Positions 5,844-10,323 of a stretch of 10,323 nucleotides of DNA are shown piece after piece. Source of the stretch: Candidatus Staskawiczbacteria bacterium (lineage in GTDB: Bacteria; Patescibacteriota; Minisyncoccia; Minisyncoccales; Staskawiczbacteraceae); the NCBI GenBank assembly GCA_026395275.1, contig JAPLZA010000101.1:1-10323 (forward strand), written 5' to 3'. How positions within the stretch are numbered: the first letter of the stretch is position 1; each line of letters opens with the position of its first letter. Position numbers and translations under genes: made by a program. The notes under the pieces are model-generated. The model did no database searches and had not been told where the DNA came from. It saw nothing but the letters and a program-made list of their open reading frames with translations.

Positions 5844-6740
5844 ATGAGATACATCAGAGTAATTGATGGTGGAGGAAATGGATTTCGCAGAGCAGATGTT
5901 TTTGGGACAAAAGTTCGAAATTTGGTAAAGACCAAAAAAGGCGAGATTACTTGCGTTGAGCAACTTACCAGCTTTGTTGACGGTGGCACGCTTGCAGACA
6001 TAGCCGGCATTTCTTACGCTGTTGCTGGCGATATTAAAGATGGAGTAGTTATAAAGTCTCCGCAACTTCCGTGGCTAAACGGTGTTGACTTGAAGGCTGC
6101 GACAAAAGATTGTTTGTGCAAGCAGACAGCAGTGGTAAATGATATGGACGGCGCTGTAGCCGGAATGGGCGCATTGTTGAATTGGCCGAGTTATTTTATG
6201 GGTATAACATGGTCCTCTGGGATTGGAGCACGTGTTTGCAGAAACGGTCAAATTATAGCTCAATGCGAGGCCGGGCACACTCAGCTTGACCACTCGCCAT
6301 TTGCTCCACTTTGCGGTTGCGGTTTACGGGGTTGTGTTGAAGCAATTATTGGTGGCGAAGCAATGACGCGTAGAATTCTTCAAGAAACCGAAATTAAGGG
6401 AATAAAGATCCCTGAAGGCATACACCCGTTGGCATTTTTGGATGATAAATTCCAAATTGGAGATCATTGGGCTCAAGAAGTCTATGATGTGGTTGCTCTT
6501 GGTATGGGAACGTATCTGGCCACCATACAAAACCTTTTCCGTTTGCCGCTTGTTGTTTGGAAGGGGACATTTGCAATTAATCGTTTAAAGATTATGGAGA
6601 AGATTATTCGGCACTATATGCGCTCAATTCTTATGAACAAGGCATGGGAGCCGGAAATGGTATTTGTGTTTTCTCCTCAGCCAGAAACTGATGCGCTGAT
6701 TGGAGCCGCAGCCATTTTTGATCAAGTCTACGGACACTAA
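5844..6740 (+). CDS. ROK-family sugar kinase-like protein
   Basis: 298 residues of the ROK family (sugar kinases and related regulators). Features in order: phosphate-1 loop IDGGGNGFR (7-15); the catalytic region VVNDMDGAVAG with D100 as the expected base; the nucleotide-binding TWSSGIGARV; then AGHTQLDH with H145; and the zinc motif CGCGLRGCVE with C157, C159 and C164. No N-terminal helix-turn-helix is present, so an enzyme rather than a NagC/XylR-type repressor is likely; glucokinase or N-acetyl sugar kinase activity is plausible. The first loop reads GGGN where most ROK kinases have GGT, which may affect ATP binding. The start has a strong SD (AAGGAG, 7-nt spacing). GC content is higher than in the surrounding AT-rich genes. 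It is a single-gene unit closed by tandem hairpins. Confidence 0.87.
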   Translation: MRYIRVIDGGGNGFRRADVFGTKVRNLVKTKKGEITCVEQLTSFVDGGTLADIAGISYAVAGDIKDGVVIKSPQLPWLNGVDLKAATKDCLCKQTAVVNDMDGAVAGMGALLNWPSYFMGITWSSGIGARVCRNGQIIAQCEAGHTQLDHSPFAPLCGCGLRGCVEAIIGGEAMTRRILQETEIKGIKIPEGIHPLAFLDDKFQIGDHWAQEVYDVVALGMGTYLATIQNLFRLPLVVWKGTFAINRLKIMEKIIRHYMRSILMNKAWEPEMVFVFSPQPETDALIGAAAIFDQVYGH

Positions 6741-6780
6741 GCAGGATTTCCTGCGGGTAGAGCAATCTGCCCTTTTTTTT
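6741..6780 (+). terminator. Tandem-hairpin Rho-independent terminator after the ROK gene
   Basis: The first hairpin GCAGGA-TT-TCCTGC (6741-6754) begins directly after the stop codon. The second, GGGTAGA (6755-6761) with TCTGCCC (6766-6772) around a GCAA tetraloop, is followed by eight T (6773-6780). Confidence 0.9.
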
Positions 6781-6790
6781 ATGCAAATTT

Positions 6791-6799
6791 TGTGATAAT
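6791..6799 (+). promoter_or_regulatory. Possible extended -10 promoter for tRNA-Arg(CCT)
   Basis: TGTGATAAT fits an extended -10 (TGn plus GATAAT, 5 of 6). Initiation would be near 6806, 7 nt before the tRNA. No good -35 is present, since that position falls on the T-run of the preceding terminator. Confidence 0.4.
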
Positions 6800-6812
6800 A
6801 TTGTTAAATATA

Positions 6813-6884
6813 GCCCCCGTCGTTCAATGGATAGGACGAAGGTTTCCTAAACCTTAAATGTAGGTTCGATTCCTACCGGGGGCA
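6813..6884 (+). tRNA. tRNA-Arg (anticodon CCT)
   Basis: Acceptor GCCCCCG/CGGGGGC, D stem GTTC/GGAC, anticodon stem AAGGT/ACCTT with loop TTCCTAA (anticodon CCT at 6846-6848), T arm GTAGG-TTCGATT-CCTAC, discriminator A. CCA is not encoded. It reads AGG codons. Its acceptor and T arms are identical to those of tRNA-Arg(TCT) at 1159-1230, so the two are paralogues in opposite orientation. Confidence 0.96.
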
Positions 6885-6903
6885 CACTTCGCCTCGCTCA
6901 GTG
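6885..6903 (+). repeat. Imperfect hairpin directly after tRNA-Arg(CCT)
   Basis: CACTTCGC-CTC-GCTCAGTG can fold with six pairs and two mismatches. It begins at the base after the tRNA discriminator, is GC-rich against its surroundings, and has no T-run. It shares the 8-mer CACTTCGC with the palindromic element in dus. It may be a short repeat remnant or a processing signal. Confidence 0.35.
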
Positions 6904-6942
6904 CAGACAAAAATAGCTGGGGATAAAAGAGGTGTATAAACC

Positions 6943-6971
6943 TTGACTGGCCCCCTTATAAACGCTAAAAT
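6943..6971 (+). promoter_or_regulatory. Sigma70-type promoter for the small membrane protein gene
   Basis: TTGACT (6943-6948, 5 of 6), exact 17-nt spacer, TAAAAT (6966-6971, 5 of 6). Initiation near 6978 gives a leader of only about 20-30 nt without an SD. Confidence 0.8.
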
Positions 6972-6998
6972 AGATATAAGTTGTTTGAATAATCTTAA

Positions 6999-7424
6999 AT
7001 GATTTTTATGCAAAATAACGAACAAATTAGCAATATAAGCGACAAATTAATAGACTTCGAACTAGCAAAAAAAAGCAACAATTCAAAAGTTAGGAAAGTT
7101 CTACCGGCATTCGTGTTTGTAGGATTATTTTATTATTCTTTCCTTATTTCTGTTGGATTGGCCTTAGGATACATTGGTTCTAAAATATTCTCTAAATATT
7201 TATGCGAAAGCGGAAAGGTAGATTGTATTTTTATAGATTGCGGTAAATGGAAGGTTCATTTGCACCACTGGATTCTAGGAACATTAATTTTATTAATAGT
7301 CTGGATTGTTGACTATTTTTATCTTCCAAGGTTTTTTATGGGAGTTGTATTGGGTATTATTGCTCACGACATTTATGACTTTAATGATTGGCATAAGGTT
7401 TTAGTAAAAAAAGAGGCGAAATAA
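6999..7424 (+). CDS. Small integral membrane protein with conserved-looking HLHHW and HDIYDFNDWH motifs
   Basis: 141 residues, or 138 if the ATG at 7008 is used; neither start has an SD. A polar, charged N-terminus (1-33) is followed by a long hydrophobic helix (36-60). A short loop with three cysteines follows (C69, C76, C81), then KVHLHHWILG (85-94), a second helix (about 92-109), and a third short one (112-122) ending in HDIYDFNDWHK (123-133). The histidines H87, H89, H90, H123 and H132 with D124, D127 and D130 sit at helix ends, where they could bind a metal. No named family is recognised; the HxHHW...HD pattern may belong to an uncharacterised CPR membrane family (recollection, not checked). 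It has its own strong promoter and a bidirectional terminator after it. Confidence 0.78.
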   Translation: MIFMQNNEQISNISDKLIDFELAKKSNNSKVRKVLPAFVFVGLFYYSFLISVGLALGYIGSKIFSKYLCESGKVDCIFIDCGKWKVHLHHWILGTLILLIVWIVDYFYLPRFFMGVVLGIIAHDIYDFNDWHKVLVKKEAK

Positions 7425-7442
7425 ATTTCATTTTTAAATAAA

Positions 7443-7474
7443 AAAAGGGGAGAAGCTTGAGGCTTCTCCTTTGT
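7443..7474. terminator. Bidirectional Rho-independent terminator between the membrane protein gene and glnA
   Basis: GGAGAAGC (7449-7456) pairs with GCTTCTCC (7462-7469) around TTGAG. TTTGTTTT follows on the plus strand and, after two C, six T on the minus strand. It lies between two convergent genes. Confidence 0.85.
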
Positions 7475-7482
7475 TTTGTAAC

Positions 7483-8859
7483 TCACAGATAATTTTCGAT
7501 ATCCCAGTCGGTAACTGCCTGGTTGTATACTCGGCACTCTTCCATGCCAAGTGTAAACAAGGTGTCGATAATGAAATCTCCCATTCCTTTTCTCAGCATT
7601 TTACTGCTGTTGGTCAGTAGGAGGGCTTCAGTAAGACTTCCTGGCAATTCGGCAACACCATCGTTATCGTGGTATAGGTTTCTCTTGTCAGGTGGAGAGA
7701 GTTTCAGATTTTCTTCAATTCCGGCTAGTCCGGCTAAAAGCAGAGCTGAAAAGGCCAGGTATGGGTTGCACATGGGATCTGGGGCCCTATACTCAACTCG
7801 AACCTTGGTTGTTCCTCTTGAATGGCCACGACAAAGCGCAGTCCTATTAAGCCAGTCCCACGAAATTCTAGTGGGAGCTTCTGCTCCGGGAACAAGACGT
7901 TTGTAGCTGATGGGTAAGCTGTTGGTCAGGGAAGTTATTTCGCGGGCATATTTCAGAAGTCCGGCGATGAATTTTCTTCCCAGTTCTGAAAGACCGTCTG
8001 GTTTTTTGGGGTCGTAAAACAGGTTGACTTCCGCGTCATCAATGATTGCGGAAATGTTCATGTGTGTGTGCATGCCGCTACCGTTCACGTGTCTGTTAAA
8101 TTTTGGAATAAAAGACGCCTTCAATCCATTTTGCCCAGCCACTGTTCGAATGATGTCTTTGGCAGTTATGGTCCCGTCGGCAATGCGCAAAACTTTTCCG
8201 TGTCCGATGCCAATTTCGTATTGGCCGGTGGCAACCTCAGTGTGCCATTTTTCTCTCTTCAGTCCCACCACACCCAAGTGCTGGGTAATTATTTTCAGGG
8301 CTTTGTTAGCCTGGTCTGCTGGAGGAATGAAATAGTGGTCATTTCTTAGACCGGAATCTGTGTGGATGTGGGCGATGTCGTATTCTTTGGGTAGAAGCAG
8401 AAACTCAAGTTCAGGCGCGAAAAGAGCTTTTACCTTTGTGATTGTTTTTCCCGGGTAATGCTTTTTCACAATCTTCTCCATTCCCTTCATAGCCCGCTTC
8501 AGAGCGCCTCGGCTACAACCAGCATATGGTTCCAACTCTTCGCCTTCTTTTTTGGGAGGGAAGAAAATATCGCATATCACCTGTGCGGTGTCTTGCGACC
8601 AAGGAACCATGAAAAGGGTTGAAGTATCGGGCACAAGAACCATATCGCTTTCGGTAGGCGGGATGATTTTTCCAAACACTGAAGAGCCGTCAACACTGGT
8701 GATTCCGGTTCCGCTGAGTTGTTCTTTAGTAACTGTCACTTCGCGAAGATTACCCTGCATGTCTGTCAGTTTGCACCTTACAAATTCAACCGTTTTTTCT
8801 TTCTCGAAGAATTGGGTGAAAGCAGCTTTATTGCCAACCGTGGTGTCCTTACTTCTCAT
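7483..8859 (-). CDS. glnA: Type I glutamine synthetase
   Basis: 458 residues, full length for type I. It makes glutamine from glutamate, ammonia and ATP in the cytosol as a dodecamer. The N-terminal beta-grasp domain includes FVRCKLTDMQGNLREV (26-41) and LVPDTSTLFMVPW (75-87). Catalytic-domain signatures: APELEFLLLP (148-157, metal-binding glutamates), EVATGQYEIGIGHG (208-221), NGSGMHTHMN (259-268, H264), SLPISYKRLVPGAEAPTR (314-331) and RVEYRAPDPMCNPYLA (354-369). The adenylylation loop typical of beta-type enzymes (NLYDLPPEE) is not present; the equivalent is NLYHDNDG (394-401), so covalent control at Y396 is doubtful. AGGAA lies just upstream of the ATG. The promoter is at 8919-8946. No nitrogen-regulation gene is nearby. 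GC content is higher than in neighbouring genes. Confidence 0.97.
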   Translation of the reverse strand: MRSKDTTVGNKAAFTQFFEKEKTVEFVRCKLTDMQGNLREVTVTKEQLSGTGITSVDGSSVFGKIIPPTESDMVLVPDTSTLFMVPWSQDTAQVICDIFFPPKKEGEELEPYAGCSRGALKRAMKGMEKIVKKHYPGKTITKVKALFAPELEFLLLPKEYDIAHIHTDSGLRNDHYFIPPADQANKALKIITQHLGVVGLKREKWHTEVATGQYEIGIGHGKVLRIADGTITAKDIIRTVAGQNGLKASFIPKFNRHVNGSGMHTHMNISAIIDDAEVNLFYDPKKPDGLSELGRKFIAGLLKYAREITSLTNSLPISYKRLVPGAEAPTRISWDWLNRTALCRGHSRGTTKVRVEYRAPDPMCNPYLAFSALLLAGLAGIEENLKLSPPDKRNLYHDNDGVAELPGSLTEALLLTNSSKMLRKGMGDFIIDTLFTLGMEECRVYNQAVTDWDIENYL

Positions 8860-8918
8860 ATTTCCTAACTTCCTTTCTTTCAGTTTACCGATTTTTTTAT
8901 TGACAATGAGCAGGCATA

Positions 8919-8946
8919 ATTATACCAAATTGCAGTTTAAAGTAAA
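8919..8946 (-). promoter_or_regulatory. Extended -10 promoter for glnA
   Basis: On the minus strand TGGTATAAT is a perfect extended -10 (TATAAT at 8924-8919), with a weak -35 TTTACT (8946-8941) 16 nt upstream. Initiation near 8912 leaves a leader of about 53 nt ending in AAAGGAAG and AGGAA before the ATG. A loosely boxA-like TGCTCATTGTCAA lies at the start of this leader. Confidence 0.7.
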
Positions 8947-9003
8947 TGTTAAAGCAAGTTTCAAGCCATACTTTAGGTTGAAGTAAAGCAATTTTTCGGT
9001 TAA

Positions 9004-9009
9004 TATAAT
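9004..9009 (+). promoter_or_regulatory. Likely -10 box for tRNA-Ser and dus
   Basis: Consensus TATAAT ends 5 nt before the tRNA 5' end, so initiation would fall at or next to the first tRNA base. No good -35 at standard spacing; TTGAAG at 8978-8983 is 20 nt away. Confidence 0.5.
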
Positions 9010-9014
9010 TTTAT

Positions 9015-9097
9015 GGAGAGTTAGTCTAATGGTAAGGCACTGGTTTCGAAAACCAGCGGGCGCAAGCCCCTTGCAGGTTCGAGTCCTGCACTCTCCG
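9015..9097 (+). tRNA. tRNA-Ser (anticodon CGA)
   Basis: Acceptor GGAGAGT/ACTCTCC, D stem GTCT/AGGC, anticodon stem CTGGT/ACCAG with loop TTCGAAA (anticodon CGA at 9047-9049), long class II variable arm with a GGGC-GCAA-GCCC hairpin, T arm GCAGG-TTCGAGT-CCTGC, discriminator G. It reads TCG codons. CCA is not encoded; CTTTTTT follows, and dus starts 10 nt after the discriminator. Confidence 0.96.
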
Positions 9098-9107
9098 CTT
9101 TTTTAAT

Positions 9108-10163
9108 ATGGAATCTGGATTTTGGAAAAAACTTAAACGTCCAATAATGGTAATAGCCCCAATGTCGGGCGTAACTGACGATGCATTTCGCCAAATGTTT
9201 TTAAAATACGGCCCGCCAAGTGTTTTTTGGACAGAATTTGTTTCAGCAGATGGTTTGTTCTCTCGGGGCAGAGAATATTGTCTTAAATTACTGGAATACT
9301 CGAAGAAACCCGACAAAAGCACTTCGCGCATTTTGACGGGCCCGTCAAAATCTCGCCAGAAGGCGAGTTTGGTCGGGGAGCGTCCAATTGTTGCCCAGCT
9401 TTTTGGTTCTGACCCAGTTAATTTTGAGAAAGCAGCAAAGTTAGTAGTGGAACTTGGTTTTGATGGAATTGACATTAACATGGGGTGCCCAGACAATAAT
9501 ATAGAAAAAAAGGGAGGTGGCGCTGCTTTAATTAAAAATTTTGCTTTAGCAAAGGAAATTATAAGGGCAACTAAAAAGGGAGCCGGAAAAATTCCAGTTT
9601 CTGTAAAAACGCGAATTGGATATAAAAAAAATCAGGTTTCTGAATGGATTCCAGTAATTCTCCAAGAAAATGTTGCTGTGCTAACAGTTCACTTTCGCAC
9701 TAGAGATGAAATGTATTATTCCCGCGCTAATTGGGGTTTGGCAAAAGAAATTGTTAAGCTCCGTGATAAATATTCTCCAGAAACATTGATTATCGGAAAT
9801 GGTGACGTAAAATCTTTAGAACAAGCGCATAAATTAATAAAAGAAACTGGCGTAGATGGTGTTATGTTTGGAAGGGGTATTTTGGGAAATCCATGGTTCT
9901 TTTTTGATAAAATTCCGTCTGTTAAAGAGCGATTAAAAGCCATTGTAAAACACGCTGAAATCTTTGATAGTTTTCATAAAGAAGACATTAGGAAAAATGG
10001 TCATTATAAAAAGTTTGAAAGCCTTAAAAAACATTTTCACGCATATACTAAAGGATTTGATGGCGCCAAAGAGCTCCGCGAGCAACTTATGAAAGTTAAA
10101 AATACCTCTCAAGTGAAAAAAACAATCAAAGACTTTTTGGAAAAAAAGACGCCTGCTTCTTAA
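9108..10163 (+). CDS. dus: tRNA-dihydrouridine synthase carrying a 23-residue palindromic insertion
   Basis: 351 residues. Dus enzymes use FMN and NADPH to reduce uridines in tRNA D loops. FMN-binding start APMSGVTDDAFR (17-28); QLFGSDP (97-103); catalytic-cysteine motif DINMGCP (122-128, C127); VSVKTRIGYK; HFRTRDEMYYSRANW; and the phosphate-binding end GNGDV and DGVMFGRGILGNPWFF. The C-terminal 60 residues form the helical tRNA-binding domain. HFRTR replaces the usual HGRTR. Residues 68-90 are encoded by a structured 69-nt element and look foreign; without them KK67 joins E91RPIVAQLFG as in ordinary Dus proteins, and the length returns to about 328. No SD; the ATG is 10 nt after tRNA-Ser, so this modification enzyme is probably co-transcribed with a tRNA. 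DusA/B/C subtype is not resolved (B-like). Confidence 0.93.
   Translation: MESGFWKKLKRPIMVIAPMSGVTDDAFRQMFLKYGPPSVFWTEFVSADGLFSRGREYCLKLLEYSKKPDKSTSRILTGPSKSRQKASLVGERPIVAQLFGSDPVNFEKAAKLVVELGFDGIDINMGCPDNNIEKKGGGAALIKNFALAKEIIRATKKGAGKIPVSVKTRIGYKKNQVSEWIPVILQENVAVLTVHFRTRDEMYYSRANWGLAKEIVKLRDKYSPETLIIGNGDVKSLEQAHKLIKETGVDGVMFGRGILGNPWFFFDKIPSVKERLKAIVKHAEIFDSFHKEDIRKNGHYKKFESLKKHFHAYTKGFDGAKELREQLMKVKNTSQVKKTIKDFLEKKTPAS
9309..9377 (+). repeat. 69-nt in-frame palindromic element inserted in dus
   Basis: Starts CCCGACAAA (9309-9317) and ends TTTGGTCGGG (9368-9377), an inverted repeat with one bulged G. Inside are a perfect 22-bp palindrome (9330-9351, centred on GGGCCC) and a hairpin CTCGCC-AGAA-GGCGAG (9352-9367) that abuts both neighbours, so the whole can fold as a three-way junction. 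It is 23 codons long, in codon phase, and encodes P68-G90. No clear target-site duplication is seen. Confidence 0.75.
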
Positions 10164-10174
10164 GCTGGCGTTTT
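10149..10174. terminator. Bidirectional terminator overlapping both stop codons
   Basis: ACGCC-T-GCTT (10149-10158) pairs with AAGC-T-GGCGT (10162-10171) around CTT. TTTT lies on the plus side and seven T on the minus side. The structure contains the stop codons of dus (10161-10163) and of the convergent minus-strand gene (10162-10160). Confidence 0.75.
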
Positions 10175-10323
10175 CTCTTTGGCTATCTGAGCCAAGAGTT
10201 TTTGATATGGTCCGTCGATTTGTTGGAAACGCGGACGTTCTTGATATCTATAGGTTTTTGCTAAAGCATTTAGGGCGCCCATTATTCCTGCCACTTTTGG
10301 TCTTTGGCTTGGGTCTGTTATGA
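10160..10323 (-). CDS. C-terminal fragment of an unidentified protein, cut off by window edge
   Basis: The last 53 codons and stop of a minus-strand gene entering from the right. The visible sequence runs from ITDPSQRPKVAGIMGAL to a polar, lysine-rich end (AQIAKEKTPA). It is probably helical, with no membrane segment. No family is recognised. Its stop overlaps the dus stop by 3 bases in convergent orientation, inside a shared terminator. The open frame to the edge and the clean use of the terminator support a real gene. Confidence 0.6.
   Translation of the reverse strand, partial: ITDPSQRPKVAGIMGALNALAKTYRYQERPRFQQIDGPYQKLLAQIAKEKTPA

Noticed and set aside
8552..8986. Plus-strand open frame opposite the glnA start and its promoter
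   Set aside because: It is the antisense shadow of conserved glutamine synthetase codons and has no start signal.
9026..9496. Minus-strand open frame of 156 codons covering tRNA-Ser and the start of dus
   Set aside because: It runs through a perfect tRNA and opposite a clear Dus catalytic domain; its product shows no family resemblance.
1..10323. CRISPR array, insertion sequence, prophage or toxin-antitoxin module
   Set aside because: No regularly spaced repeats, transposase, integrase or phage protein is visible. The three small genes overlap like a toxin-antitoxin pair but show no known toxin or antitoxin motif.

Overview
The window looks like part of the chromosome of a small-genome, AT-rich bacterium, most likely a member of the Candidate Phyla Radiation (Patescibacteria, Parcubacteria-like). 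This is inference. It rests on the mix of families (a PMT-type mannosyltransferase, a DUF4015-type glycoside hydrolase, an HtrA protease without an export signal, and a small basic HHRRPRS protein of a kind I associate with Parcubacteria), five tRNA genes without encoded CCA, many starts without a Shine-Dalgarno (SD) sequence, and very compact spacing. No phylogenetic marker is present to settle it.

Layout. 1-1230 (minus): tRNA-Arg(TCT) followed after 3 nt by a large membrane mannosyltransferase that runs off the left edge. 1243-1293: two divergent sigma70-type promoters whose -35 boxes overlap. 1305-2606 (plus): tRNA-Pro(TGG), tRNA-His(GTG), a class I SAM methyltransferase and a cupin, closed by a strong terminator; probably one transcription unit. 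2636-3913 (plus): a membrane-anchored putative glycoside hydrolase. 3941-3970: bidirectional terminator. 3980-4698 (minus): three tiny overlapping genes, each with its own SD. 4739-5737 (minus): an HtrA-like serine protease. 5844-6780 (plus): a ROK-family kinase with a tandem-hairpin terminator. 6813-6884 (plus): tRNA-Arg(CCT). 6943-7424 (plus): a consensus promoter and a small histidine-rich membrane protein. 7443-7474: bidirectional terminator. 7483-8859 (minus): glutamine synthetase glnA with its own extended -10 promoter. 9015-10163 (plus): tRNA-Ser(CGA) followed after 10 nt by a tRNA-dihydrouridine synthase. 10160-10323 (minus): C-terminus of an unidentified protein, convergent with and overlapping dus.

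How the genes fit together. Three tRNA genes sit directly upstream of protein genes that have no SD, so tRNA 3' processing may create the mRNA 5' end. The tRNA-Ser/dus pair also makes functional sense because dus modifies tRNA. The mannosyltransferase and the glycoside hydrolase point to surface glycan work. glnA and the ROK kinase are isolated metabolic genes. They and the three-gene cluster are visibly richer in GC and have better SDs than their neighbours.

The strongest unusual signal is a 69-nt element inside dus (9309-9377). It has terminal inverted repeats, an internal 22-bp perfect palindrome and a second hairpin, and it adds exactly 23 in-frame residues. Removing it restores the usual Dus sequence. 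It resembles the protein-invading palindromic elements known from Rickettsia. A second signal is a hairpin plus boxA-like leader just upstream of the SD in two unrelated transcription units (about 4705-4728 and 5806-5836).
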